In this document: positions 1-6,226 of the stretch, piece after piece
Layout: the number at the start of each line of letters is the position of its first letter
Numbering within the stretch: position 1 is the first letter of the stretch
Assembly: GCA_012513595.1 (NCBI GenBank)
Contig: JAAZBY010000045.1
Span: forward strand, 1 to 9,647
DNA length: 9,647 nt
Origin: Chloroflexota bacterium
GTDB lineage: Bacteria > Chloroflexota > Anaerolineae > UBA1429
Direction of reading: 5' to 3'
Notes under the pieces: generated by a model
Database searches by the model: none
Seen by the model: the letters and a program-made list of their open reading frames with translations, nothing else
What the model was told of the DNA's origin: nothing
Made by a program: the position numbers and the translations under genes

Positions 1-1
1 G

Positions 2-1369
2 TCATGGATGTACTCGCATGCGATCGCTGAGACCTATGCCGACGCCTGCGAGCTGGTCGGCCTGTGTGACAGCAACCCCGGACGCTTGCAGTTGCGCCTC
101 GACTGGGCCAAGAGCCACGGCCAGGACGTGGTCGGCTACTCGGAGGAGCAGTTTGACCAGATGATCGCCGAGCGCAAGCCCGACGTCGTCGTGGTCACCA
201 CGCGCGACTGCCACCATGACAAGTTTATCATCCGTGCCATGGAACTCGGCTGCGACGTAGTCACCGAGAAGCCCATGACCACGGATGAGGTCAAGTGCCA
301 GGCGATCCTCGACGCCCAGCACAGGACGGGCAAGCAGTGCCTGGTGACGTTCAACTATCGCTATTCCCCGCCGCGCACCCAGGTCAAGGACCTGCTCATG
401 TCCGGCGTGATTGGCGATGTCCTCTCGGTGGATTTCCACTGGATGCTGGACACGTCGCACGGTGCCGACTATTTCCGGCGCTGGCACCGCAACAAGAAGA
501 ACTCGGGCGGCCTGATGGTGCACAAGGCGACCCACCACTTTGACCTGATGAACTGGTGGCTCTCGAGCGTGCCGACGGCGGTGTACGCCTCCGGCCATCG
601 CCACTTCTACACGCCCAAGCAGGCGGAGCGCTACGGCCTCACCAACCGCAGCGAGCGCTGCGCCGACTGCCCCGAGGCGGGCCGCTGCCCCTTCGTGCTG
701 GACATGGCCGGCAACGAGCGCCTCAAGGAAATGTACCTGGACACCGAAGGGTACGACGGGTACTTCCGCGACCGCTGCGTGTTCAGCGACCAGATCGACA
801 TCGAAGACTCGATGAACGTGGTCGTCGACTATGCCAGCGGGGCCAAGCTCAGCTACTCGCTGAACGCCTTTACCCCCTGGGAAGGCTACTACATCATGTT
901 CAACGGCTCCAAGGGGCGCCTGGAACACTATATGCGCGAGACGGTCTACATCAGCGGCGACGGCTCGGTGCCGGGTGAGATGCTCGAGGACGGCACGACC
1001 ATCACCATCTACCCGCACTTTGGCGCGCCCTACTCGGTCGAGGTGTGGGAGGGCACGGGTGGCCACGGCGGCGGCGACGTGCTGCTCCTGGAGGACGTCC
1101 TCCTGCTTGACAAGAAGGAAGACAAGTACAAGCGCGCTGCTGACCAGCGGGCCGGCGCCTACTCGATCCTGACGGGCGTGGCGGCCAACAAGTCGATGGC
1201 TACCGGCAAGCGCATCCTGATCGACTCCCTGGCCAAGAACATCGGCATCCCCGAGTTCGCCCCGATGCCCTCGCCAGACGAGCCGATCGCGCTGCCCACC
1301 AAGGTCGGCCAGCGCATGCGGCACCGCGAGGTGGCCAAGATGCAAAAGGACGCGGCCAAGAAGGGCTAG
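2..1369 (+). CDS. Gfo/Idh/MocA family oxidoreductase, 5' end cut by the window
   Basis: Predicted NAD(P)-dependent dehydrogenase or isomerase acting on a sugar, inositol or related polyol in the cytoplasm. The frame is open to the left edge, and the codons just before the ATG at 8 continue it. The family's N-terminal glycine-rich nucleotide-binding loop is missing here, so that ATG is probably internal and perhaps 15-25 residues lie upstream. Numbering from the ATG at 8, the Rossmann part includes ELVGLCD (15-21) and the hallmark EKP (87-89). The substrate domain includes HHFDLMNWW (176-184), where a histidine is usually catalytic, and GGHGGGD (351-357). A cysteine set C218, C221, C227 with C257 could bind a metal; I recall similar cysteines in one subgroup of the family. 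The gene is followed by a sulfatase-fold hydrolase and a DUF3604 protein, which suggests carbohydrate catabolism. Family assignment is firm; the substrate is unknown. Confidence 0.93.
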   Translation, partial: SWMYSHAIAETYADACELVGLCDSNPGRLQLRLDWAKSHGQDVVGYSEEQFDQMIAERKPDVVVVTTRDCHHDKFIIRAMELGCDVVTEKPMTTDEVKCQAILDAQHRTGKQCLVTFNYRYSPPRTQVKDLLMSGVIGDVLSVDFHWMLDTSHGADYFRRWHRNKKNSGGLMVHKATHHFDLMNWWLSSVPTAVYASGHRHFYTPKQAERYGLTNRSERCADCPEAGRCPFVLDMAGNERLKEMYLDTEGYDGYFRDRCVFSDQIDIEDSMNVVVDYASGAKLSYSLNAFTPWEGYYIMFNGSKGRLEHYMRETVYISGDGSVPGEMLEDGTTITIYPHFGAPYSVEVWEGTGGHGGGDVLLLEDVLLLDKKEDKYKRAADQRAGAYSILTGVAANKSMATGKRILIDSLAKNIGIPEFAPMPSPDEPIALPTKVGQRMRHREVAKMQKDAAKKG

Positions 1370-1409
1370 GCCCACAGCAAGGGGGCTAGCAGCTCAACTA
1401 CTTTGACAA

Positions 1410-1446
1410 CGGCGCCCGACGTCGCTCGCCAGCGACGCGGGCGCCG
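1410..1446 (+). terminator. Strong GC stem-loop after the oxidoreductase gene
   Basis: The arms 1410-1426 and 1431-1446 pair over 16 bp with one bulged A at 1419 and a four-base CGCC loop. It begins 40 bases after the oxidoreductase stop and ends about 50 bases before the next start. No T-run follows it, so it is not a classical intrinsic terminator. It could pause or end transcription, protect the upstream mRNA 3' end, or be a copy of a dispersed intergenic repeat. The rest of the 130-base gap holds only the small hairpin and ribosome-binding site of the next gene. Confidence 0.45.
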
Positions 1447-1471
1447 CTGCACGTATCGGCAGGTCCGTGGC

Positions 1472-1495
1472 GCCTCTACGAGAGGCAAGAGGGGG
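1472..1495 (+). promoter_or_regulatory. Hairpin abutting the ribosome-binding site of the sulfatase-like gene
   Basis: GCCTCT (1472-1477) and AGAGGC (1481-1486) form a perfect 6-bp stem with a three-base ACG loop. Directly after it comes a purine-rich Shine-Dalgarno stretch, AGAGGGGG (1488-1495), ending four bases before the ATG at 1500. This ribosome-binding site decides that start over the in-frame GTG at 1467. A role of the hairpin in translation is only a possibility. Confidence 0.5.
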
Positions 1496-1499
1496 TCCC

Positions 1500-2408
1500 A
1501 TGCTGCCCAAGCGTCCCAACATTCTGTTTCTGATGAGTGACGAGCACCGCGCCACCGTGGCCGGCTTTGCCGGCGATGACGTCGTCCGCACGCCGGTCCT
1601 CGACGAGCTGGCCGATACCGGGGTGGTCTTTTCCCACTGCTACACGCCGTCGCCGATCACGGTGCCCACCATGGTCTGCCTGAATGCCGGGCAACTGCCC
1701 AAGACCTGCGGCTGCGAGGGCTGGCTGGACCTGGAGCCCGGGCACATGACCTTTGCGCGCCTCTTTGCCCGCTACGCCTACGAGACGGTGGCCTGCGGGC
1801 GCCTGATGCACCAGGGTCCTGACATCATGGCCGGCTGGACGCGCCGCATCGGCGACGACATCATGACCCGCGACAACTATATCGCCGACAAGGTGGAGGC
1901 GGAGTGGGCCCGCTACGCCCGCCCCCTCAGCGAGGTCAAGTGGTCCGACGCGAAGGAGATCCAGCGCGCCGGCGTGGCCTATGCGCACAACCAAAAGACC
2001 GACGACTATGCCGTGCAGGGCGCGCTCACCTATCTGGAGAGGCACTTTCTGGACGCGCACTATGACCGGGAGAATCCCGATCGGCCGCTGCTCCTGCGGG
2101 TAGGCTTGGCCCAGCCGCACTATCCCTACTACACCGACGAGGAAAAGTTCCGCTATTACCTCCCGAGGGTCAAGCCTTTTCTCGGCCAGACCCCCCTTCG
2201 ACCATCCCTTTCTCTCGCAGCGCCAGGTGCGCCCGGGGATCGACGCCACCGAGCGGGAGATTCGCCGCGCCGTGGCCGCCTACTATGGCATGGTCGAGAC
2301 GATCGACGAGCTCTACGGCGTGGTGCTCGATGCGCTGCGCCTGGTGGGCCAGGACCCCGACGAGTGGATCATCGTCTACACCTCGGACCACGGCGAGATG
2401 CTCGGTGA
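1500..2408 (+). CDS. N-terminal open frame of the broken sulfatase-like gene
   Basis: As read, this frame would make a 302-residue protein. Residues 1-232 are genuine sulfatase fold: first metal site, the T-x-P-x-M nucleophile loop, and the PHYPY segment. About the last 70 residues, after 2196, are out-of-frame, arginine- and glycine-rich translation with no family resemblance. Alone it would lack the second metal-binding half and is not expected to be active. The start at 1500 is chosen for its strong Shine-Dalgarno and because NILFLMSDEHR follows at the normal distance. Confidence 0.6.
   Translation: MLPKRPNILFLMSDEHRATVAGFAGDDVVRTPVLDELADTGVVFSHCYTPSPITVPTMVCLNAGQLPKTCGCEGWLDLEPGHMTFARLFARYAYETVACGRLMHQGPDIMAGWTRRIGDDIMTRDNYIADKVEAEWARYARPLSEVKWSDAKEIQRAGVAYAHNQKTDDYAVQGALTYLERHFLDAHYDRENPDRPLLLRVGLAQPHYPYYTDEEKFRYYLPRVKPFLGQTPLRPSLSLAAPGAPGDRRHRAGDSPRRGRLLWHGRDDRRALRRGARCAAPGGPGPRRVDHRLHLGPRRDAR
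2191..2196 (+). other. C6 run at the frameshift point
   Basis: Before the run the coding frame reads ...FLGQTP; after it the frame one base further on reads FDHPFLSQRQ, and the family-like sequence continues without a stop to 2874. Five cytosines instead of six would give a continuous ...GQTPFDHPF. The run offers CCC-C to a prolyl-tRNA, a context known to be prone to +1 slippage, but a one-base indel or sequencing error is the simpler reading. Confidence 0.85.
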
Positions 2409-2874
2409 GCACGGCATCTGGGAGAAGCAAAAGTTCTTTGAGGGCAGCGCCCGCGTGCCCCTGATCATTCACTACCCCCAGATGCTGCCGGGCGGCACCG
2501 TGGTGGACGAGAACGTGAGCCTGCTGGACCTGTTTGCCACCCTGGCGGACCTGGCCGGCCTGCCCATTCCGCCCGGGCTTGACAGCCGCAGCCTGGTGCC
2601 GCTGATGCAGGGTGACGCGACGGGCTGGAACAACGAGGCCCTCTCGCAGTTCGGCACGACCAACTATATGATCGTGCGCGACCGGCTCAAGTACCAGTGG
2701 TACGGCACGGAGATGCCCGAGGTGCTCTTTGACCTGGAGCGTGACCCGAACGAGACCACCAACTATGCCGAGGACCCCGCCTACGCCGGGGCGATGAAGG
2801 CCTTCCGCGCCCGCCTGGCGGCGCTGGGGCACGGCCCCAACGCCGATCCCGGCTATGTGAACGCGGGCTACTGA
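2227..2874 (+). CDS. C-terminal open frame of the broken sulfatase-like gene
   Basis: This frame carries the C-terminal half of the hydrolase: the helix RRAVAAYYGMVETIDE, the metal-binding SDHG motif, the KQKFFEGSARVPL segment, and the C-terminal LFDLERDPNETTNYA strand typical of sulfatases. Coding sequence in this frame really begins at about 2197, just after the C-run. The GTG at 2227 has no convincing ribosome-binding site, so independent translation is doubtful and the segment is best read as the second exon-like half of one gene. It ends at TGA 2872-2874. Confidence 0.6.
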   Translation: MRPGIDATEREIRRAVAAYYGMVETIDELYGVVLDALRLVGQDPDEWIIVYTSDHGEMLGEHGIWEKQKFFEGSARVPLIIHYPQMLPGGTVVDENVSLLDLFATLADLAGLPIPPGLDSRSLVPLMQGDATGWNNEALSQFGTTNYMIVRDRLKYQWYGTEMPEVLFDLERDPNETTNYAEDPAYAGAMKAFRARLAALGHGPNADPGYVNAGY

Positions 2875-2907
2875 GCGACGCGCTGGGCAGGATCGACACG
2901 CTGCGGG

Positions 2908-2930
2908 GCGCCGACTCGGCCTGTCGGCGC
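2908..2930 (+). other. Small GC hairpin between the sulfatase-like and DUF3604 genes
   Basis: GCGCCGA (2908-2914) pairs with TCGGCGC (2924-2930) around a nine-base loop. It lies 33 bases after the hydrolase stop and about 33 bases before the next start. No T-run follows. It may be a weak terminator or mRNA processing element, or chance in GC-rich DNA. Nothing else is seen in this 89-base gap except a Shine-Dalgarno AGGGG at 2953-2957. Confidence 0.3.
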
Positions 2931-2963
2931 GCCGTGGCCGTACAGGATAGCCAGGGGATAGAG

Positions 2964-5171
2964 ATGAAGACGGCAGTTTACCAGAGACTAGACGTGGCCT
3001 TTGGCCAGGAGACCTTCCCGGGGACGTCCACCATTGCCTTTGAGGCGGCCCAGACGCAGGGTGCCGAGGCGGCCCGCGCGGTCACTGTCGAGGCGGGCCG
3101 CCGGGGTACCTGGGTGCTCACGTTCCGGCCGGGCCTGGACCTCCCCTCGGGCAGCCAGGTGGCATTCACCAAGGTGGAGAACGAGTTCCGGTTTGACTGG
3201 CGCCATCAGGACTACTGGCCGGCGGCGATGGGGTACGTCACCGTCGAGGATGCGCACGGCGCGGCCCTCCCCTTCGTCTGTGAGACGACGCTCAAGGCGG
3301 CCACGCCGGCCATCGTCACTCTGCCGCGAGACTGGGCGGCGGGCGAGCCACTCGTCGTGCGTATCGGCGACCGGCGCTTCGGGGGACCCGGCGTCACCAC
3401 CTGGCCGGCCGCCTACGACCAGGCCCACCTGGCCGTCGGCGTGCTCCTACCCGGGGACGAGGAGTTCCGACGCGTCCCCAGCGCGACGATGACTGTGCGC
3501 GTCATCCCCCAACCTCCGGCGGACCGCTACTACCTGTTCGCGCCGGCGCAGGCCCGCCCCGGGGAGGCGTTGCGCGCCATAGCGCTGCCCGTGGACATCA
3601 ATGGGAACCCGCTGGCCGCCAGCGAGGGGGTGTCGGTCGCGGCTCCGGACGGCCCGGCCCAGGTCAGTGCCGGGGCGCCGCCGGCGCTCGAGGTGCGCGC
3701 CGTCCTGCGGGCGCCGGGCGTGGCGCGGCTGCGCCTGGTGGATCGCACGCTGGGGCTGACGGCGCTCAGCAACCCGATCCGGGTGGGCGAGGTGACGGGG
3801 CCGCAGGTGTACTGGGGGGAGTTCCATTGCCACGGCTTTGACGCGCACGAGATCAACGTCCTCAACGCCAACTCACACCCCGATGCCATGTACGCCTACG
3901 GGCGCGACGTCACACGGCTCGATTTTGTGGGCATGAGCTCACACATCTTCCGCCACGTGCCCGAGGCGGTCGGCGAGTGGTGGGAGCTGTACCGCGAGGC
4001 GGCGCGCAAGTACGATGAGCCGGGCCGCTATGTCCCCTTTCTGGGGTGCGAGTGGCGCGACCGCGAGGATGCCGGGGGCGACCGCAACCTGATCTGGCGG
4101 GACCTCGACGCTCCCATGCCCGACCCCACCTGGCGCATTGACGACGTCTACCGGGCCCTTGGTGAGCAGCCGGCCATGGTCACGCCGCACGTCGGCGGGG
4201 CCATCGCCCACCCGGTGTGCCACAGCCCGCGCCTGGAGTGGCTGTGCGAGATGACCTCGGGGCACGGAAACTTTGAGTGGTTCGCCCAGGCCTACCTGCA
4301 GAAGGGCTATCGGCTGGGGCTCATCGGCGGTTCGGACGGGCACAAGGGCACGCCGGGGCACCCCCGCGTGGTGACCACCGATGGCGGGCGCTTTTTCAAC
4401 CTGTTGCGGAGGCGTGATTCCGGTTGGGGGGGAGGGCCCCTCCTGGCCGTCTACGCCGACGCGCTGGACCGCGAGTCGCTCTGGAAGGCTTTCCGCGCCC
4501 GGCATACGTATGCCTCCACGGGCGCCCGAGCGCTGGTCGAGTTCCGCATCAACGAGGCCCTGATGGGCTCCGAGATCGACGCGGCCGGCGACGTGCGCGT
4601 CGAGGTCGCCATCCATGGAACTGCGCCGATCGCCCGGGTGGACCTGATCCGCGGGACGCAGCGGCTGCAGCGCTGGGAGCCGCAGTCCGAAGAGTTCCGC
4701 GTGGCGCTGATGGACCGTCCGCCGCGCGGCGAGACCTACTACTACCTCCGCGTGGAACAGGCCGACGGCGAGCTGCTCTGGTCGTCACCCATCTGGGTGC
4801 GGGCGGACCACGGCGTGAGCACGGCTGCCGACCTGCCGGCCTGGAACGCGCCCGAGGAGATCGACCTGGCCACTATTCCCGAGAACGAGGCCACCCAACA
4901 CTTGCCGGCCTTGCGCGAGTACCTGGCGCGCGAGGAGAGGCTGGAGGCCTTTGAGGACCTCACGCCGGTGAGGGTGGTGCACGCCGCCGTCGGTGACTAT
5001 GCGGTGTTCTACTGCCACGTACGCGGCAAGCGCGTTCGTATCCACTTCTTCTACCGGTTCGAGGTGCCCCGTCTGCGGCTCGAGGTTGGCTGGGTGCAAT
5101 ATGGGCAGGAGATCATCAAGGGGCAGCCCTGGACGGCACCGCTGGTGACCGACCAGGACCGCATGGGGTAG
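2964..5171 (+). CDS. DUF3604 family protein with PHP-like metal-binding motifs
   Basis: A 735-residue protein of the DUF3604 group, related to PHP-type metal-dependent phosphoesterases; its reaction is not established. The first ~275 residues are strand-rich, perhaps immunoglobulin-like. The catalytic-type part follows with the probable metal ligands in order: WGEFHCH (284-290, H288 and H290), MSSH (H327), GCEWRD (E363), TPHVGG (H409) and GGSDGH (458-460, D458 and H460). The C-terminal ~200 residues (YASTGAR onward) look like a further beta domain with a unique tail. No signal peptide or membrane helix is visible, so it appears cytoplasmic. The ATG at 2964 has AGGGG six bases upstream and is preferred over the in-frame GTG at 2934. 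In similar catabolic clusters such proteins often accompany sulfatases and Gfo/Idh oxidoreductases, as here. Family call good; activity and substrate unknown. Confidence 0.88.
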   Translation: MKTAVYQRLDVAFGQETFPGTSTIAFEAAQTQGAEAARAVTVEAGRRGTWVLTFRPGLDLPSGSQVAFTKVENEFRFDWRHQDYWPAAMGYVTVEDAHGAALPFVCETTLKAATPAIVTLPRDWAAGEPLVVRIGDRRFGGPGVTTWPAAYDQAHLAVGVLLPGDEEFRRVPSATMTVRVIPQPPADRYYLFAPAQARPGEALRAIALPVDINGNPLAASEGVSVAAPDGPAQVSAGAPPALEVRAVLRAPGVARLRLVDRTLGLTALSNPIRVGEVTGPQVYWGEFHCHGFDAHEINVLNANSHPDAMYAYGRDVTRLDFVGMSSHIFRHVPEAVGEWWELYREAARKYDEPGRYVPFLGCEWRDREDAGGDRNLIWRDLDAPMPDPTWRIDDVYRALGEQPAMVTPHVGGAIAHPVCHSPRLEWLCEMTSGHGNFEWFAQAYLQKGYRLGLIGGSDGHKGTPGHPRVVTTDGGRFFNLLRRRDSGWGGGPLLAVYADALDRESLWKAFRARHTYASTGARALVEFRINEALMGSEIDAAGDVRVEVAIHGTAPIARVDLIRGTQRLQRWEPQSEEFRVALMDRPPRGETYYYLRVEQADGELLWSSPIWVRADHGVSTAADLPAWNAPEEIDLATIPENEATQHLPALREYLAREERLEAFEDLTPVRVVHAAVGDYAVFYCHVRGKRVRIHFFYRFEVPRLRLEVGWVQYGQEIIKGQPWTAPLVTDQDRMG

Positions 5172-5196
5172 GGAGGCAGGAACCCGCGCAGGGGAG

Positions 5197-5202
5197 TATA
5201 AT
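5197..5202 (+). promoter_or_regulatory. Consensus -10 box upstream of the Fpg-like gene
   Basis: A perfect TATAAT lies 87 bases before the ATG at 5289, an uncommon word in such GC-rich sequence and well placed for a promoter. No clear -35 element is found 16-18 bases upstream (AGGCAG at best), and there is no extended -10. It suggests that the Fpg-like gene has its own start of transcription, separate from the DUF3604 gene ending at 5171. Confidence 0.5.
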
Positions 5203-5255
5203 GGGTGCGGAGGGCCGGCCCCGACGGCCCGCGGTCGGTCAGGTTCCTGCGCGGA

Positions 5256-5279
5256 GTGGCCGAGCCCGGCCACGGGAGG
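5256..5279 (+). promoter_or_regulatory. Leader hairpin plus ribosome-binding site of the Fpg-like gene
   Basis: GTGGCCG (5256-5262) pairs with CGGCCAC (5267-5273) around a four-base loop, and the Shine-Dalgarno GGGAGG (5274-5279) follows at once, nine bases before the ATG at 5289. A second small stem, GGGCCG (5212-5217) with CGGCCC (5225-5230), lies between it and the -10 box. The leader is therefore structured, but a regulatory function is unproven. Confidence 0.4.
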
Positions 5280-5288
5280 CAAACGGCG

Positions 5289-6128
5289 ATGATCGAGCTG
5301 CCAGAAGCGCACACCATTGCACAACAGATCGAGGGAACCCTCGGGGGCAAGGTGATTGCCGCGGGCCTGCGCGGCAACACGCCGCACAAGTTCGCGTTCT
5401 ACTCCGGCACTCCTGAACACTATGCGGAGATCCTGGCGGGCAAGACGGTCGCCGGTGCCCGCGCGCACGGGCGTTGTATCGTGGTAGACGTGGAGCCTGG
5501 CTACGCCCTGGTGTTGGGGGAGGGGGGCGAGCGCATCCTGTACCATCGCGATGCCAGTACGCTCCCCGCCAAGCATCACCTGTTGCTCAGCTTTACCGAC
5601 GGGACGCATCTGAGCGTCAGCGTGCAGGGCTGGGGCGCGGCGCAGCTGGTGCCACGGGCCGAGCTCGCCACGCGCTCGCAGGCCGGGCCAGAGCGGGTCT
5701 CGCCGCTGAGCGACGCGTTCACCCTGCAGGCGTTCAATGGCCTGTGGGATCGGCTCGCGCCTGATGACACGTCCAGCGTCAAGTACCTGGCGATCAGCAA
5801 ACCGGGCATCTGGGGCCTCGGGAACGGATACCTGCAGGACGTGCTGTTTCGCGCCGGGCTGCATCCTCGCCGCCGTGCCCTAGGGCTGGACGCGGACGAG
5901 CGCCGCTCCCTACATGAGGCGACCGTGGCAGTTTTGCGTGAGGCGACCGCCCTGGCCGGGCGCGACACGGAGCGCGACCTGTTCAACCAGCCCGGCGGCT
6001 ATACGCGCGTGCTCGACAGTACCAAGGTCGGCACACCCTGCCCCGTGTGCGGCACGCCGATCGAGAAGACGCAGTATCTCGGCGGGGCCTGTTACTTTTG
6101 CCCCGCCTGCCAGCCTCAGGAGGCCTGA
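5289..6128 (+). CDS. Fpg/Nei-fold DNA glycosylase-like protein lacking the catalytic proline
   Basis: A 279-residue protein with the Fpg/endonuclease VIII architecture, expected to bind damaged or branched DNA. It shows the H2TH region PGIWGLGNGYLQDVLF (172-187) and a C-terminal zinc finger, C251-x2-C254 and C271-x2-C274. Canonical Fpg begins MPELPE, and the proline exposed after Met removal is the catalytic nucleophile. This protein begins MIELPEA, so residue 2 is Ile while E3 is kept. The Fpg lysine in the RRxK segment appears to be Arg (AHGRCIV, 59-65). I recall MIELPEA-type homologues as a recurring clade in Firmicutes and others, usually annotated as glycosylases, so this is family-typical rather than a local mutation. 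It may use another nucleophile, only bind DNA, or be inactive as a base-excision enzyme. The ATG at 5289 fits the family start and has GGGAGG nine bases upstream; the upstream in-frame GTG at 5205 is unsupported. Confidence 0.9.
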   Translation: MIELPEAHTIAQQIEGTLGGKVIAAGLRGNTPHKFAFYSGTPEHYAEILAGKTVAGARAHGRCIVVDVEPGYALVLGEGGERILYHRDASTLPAKHHLLLSFTDGTHLSVSVQGWGAAQLVPRAELATRSQAGPERVSPLSDAFTLQAFNGLWDRLAPDDTSSVKYLAISKPGIWGLGNGYLQDVLFRAGLHPRRRALGLDADERRSLHEATVAVLREATALAGRDTERDLFNQPGGYTRVLDSTKVGTPCPVCGTPIEKTQYLGGACYFCPACQPQEA

Positions 6129-6147
6129 GCGGCGCCGGCCGATGAGA

Positions 6148-6153
6148 TAGAAT
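6148..6153 (+). promoter_or_regulatory. Candidate -10 box (TAGAAT) upstream of the RNase H-like nuclease
   Basis: TAGAAT matches the -10 consensus at five of six positions, in a short AT-rich island (6141-6160) within GC-rich DNA, about 74 bases before the ATG at 6227. The -35 position holds only CTGAGC, a weak match. GGCGCCGGC occurs on both sides, at 6131-6139 and 6185-6193. Nothing else is seen in the 98-base gap between the genes. Confidence 0.35.
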
Positions 6154-6226
6154 AATGAGATGCCTCCACGGCCGACAGTCGGTTGGCGCCGGCGTTCAAT
6201 AGACAGTCAACTTGGCACGGAACACC

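Larger units (their letters stand above)
1500..2874 (+). pseudogene. Sulfatase-superfamily hydrolase, frameshifted, with altered nucleophile motif
   Basis: Member of the alkaline phosphatase/sulfatase superfamily, metal-dependent hydrolases of sulfate or phosphate esters. Two overlapping frames each hold half of one protein. Deleting one base of the C-run 2191-2196 joins them into a 457-residue chain, a usual length for the family. In that chain the start NILFLMSDEHR (7-17) supplies the first metal ligands, PH (206-207) matches a conserved active-site histidine, and YTSDHGEMLGEHG (293-305) gives the second metal Asp-His pair. EKQKFFEGSARVPLII (308-323) is the classic lysine-containing segment. 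The formylglycine site C-x-P-x-R reads T-V-P-T-M (54-58), so an ordinary sulfatase mechanism is unlikely even if the frame is intact. Threonine is the known nucleophile in related nucleotide pyrophosphatases/phosphodiesterases, so a phosphodiesterase-like activity is conceivable. No signal peptide is seen. The break may be real decay, a sequence error or translational slippage. Confidence 0.85.

Noticed and set aside
2..1375. A 457-residue open frame on the minus strand across the oxidoreductase gene
   Set aside because: It mirrors the codon positions of a convincing + strand gene in GC-rich DNA, shows no family motifs, and has repetitive His/Val/Ala/Arg composition typical of antisense shadows.
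1403..1408. Exact TTGACA, a -35 consensus, before the sulfatase-like gene
   Set aside because: The -10 position 16-18 bases downstream falls inside the 16-bp hairpin and is GC-rich with no TATAAT-like word.
2934..2963. Upstream GTG start extending the DUF3604 protein by ten residues
   Set aside because: The ATG at 2964 has a well-spaced AGGGG, and the extra residues would overlap that ribosome-binding site.
4785..5864. A 359-residue minus-strand open frame over the end of the DUF3604 gene and the Fpg-like gene
   Set aside because: It spans two well-supported + strand genes and their promoter region, with no recognisable domain.
5915..5949. Direct repeat TGAGGCGACCG, two copies 24 bases apart within the Fpg-like gene
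   Set aside because: The copies are in frame and encode two EAT triplets of a helix, so coding constraint and chance explain them.
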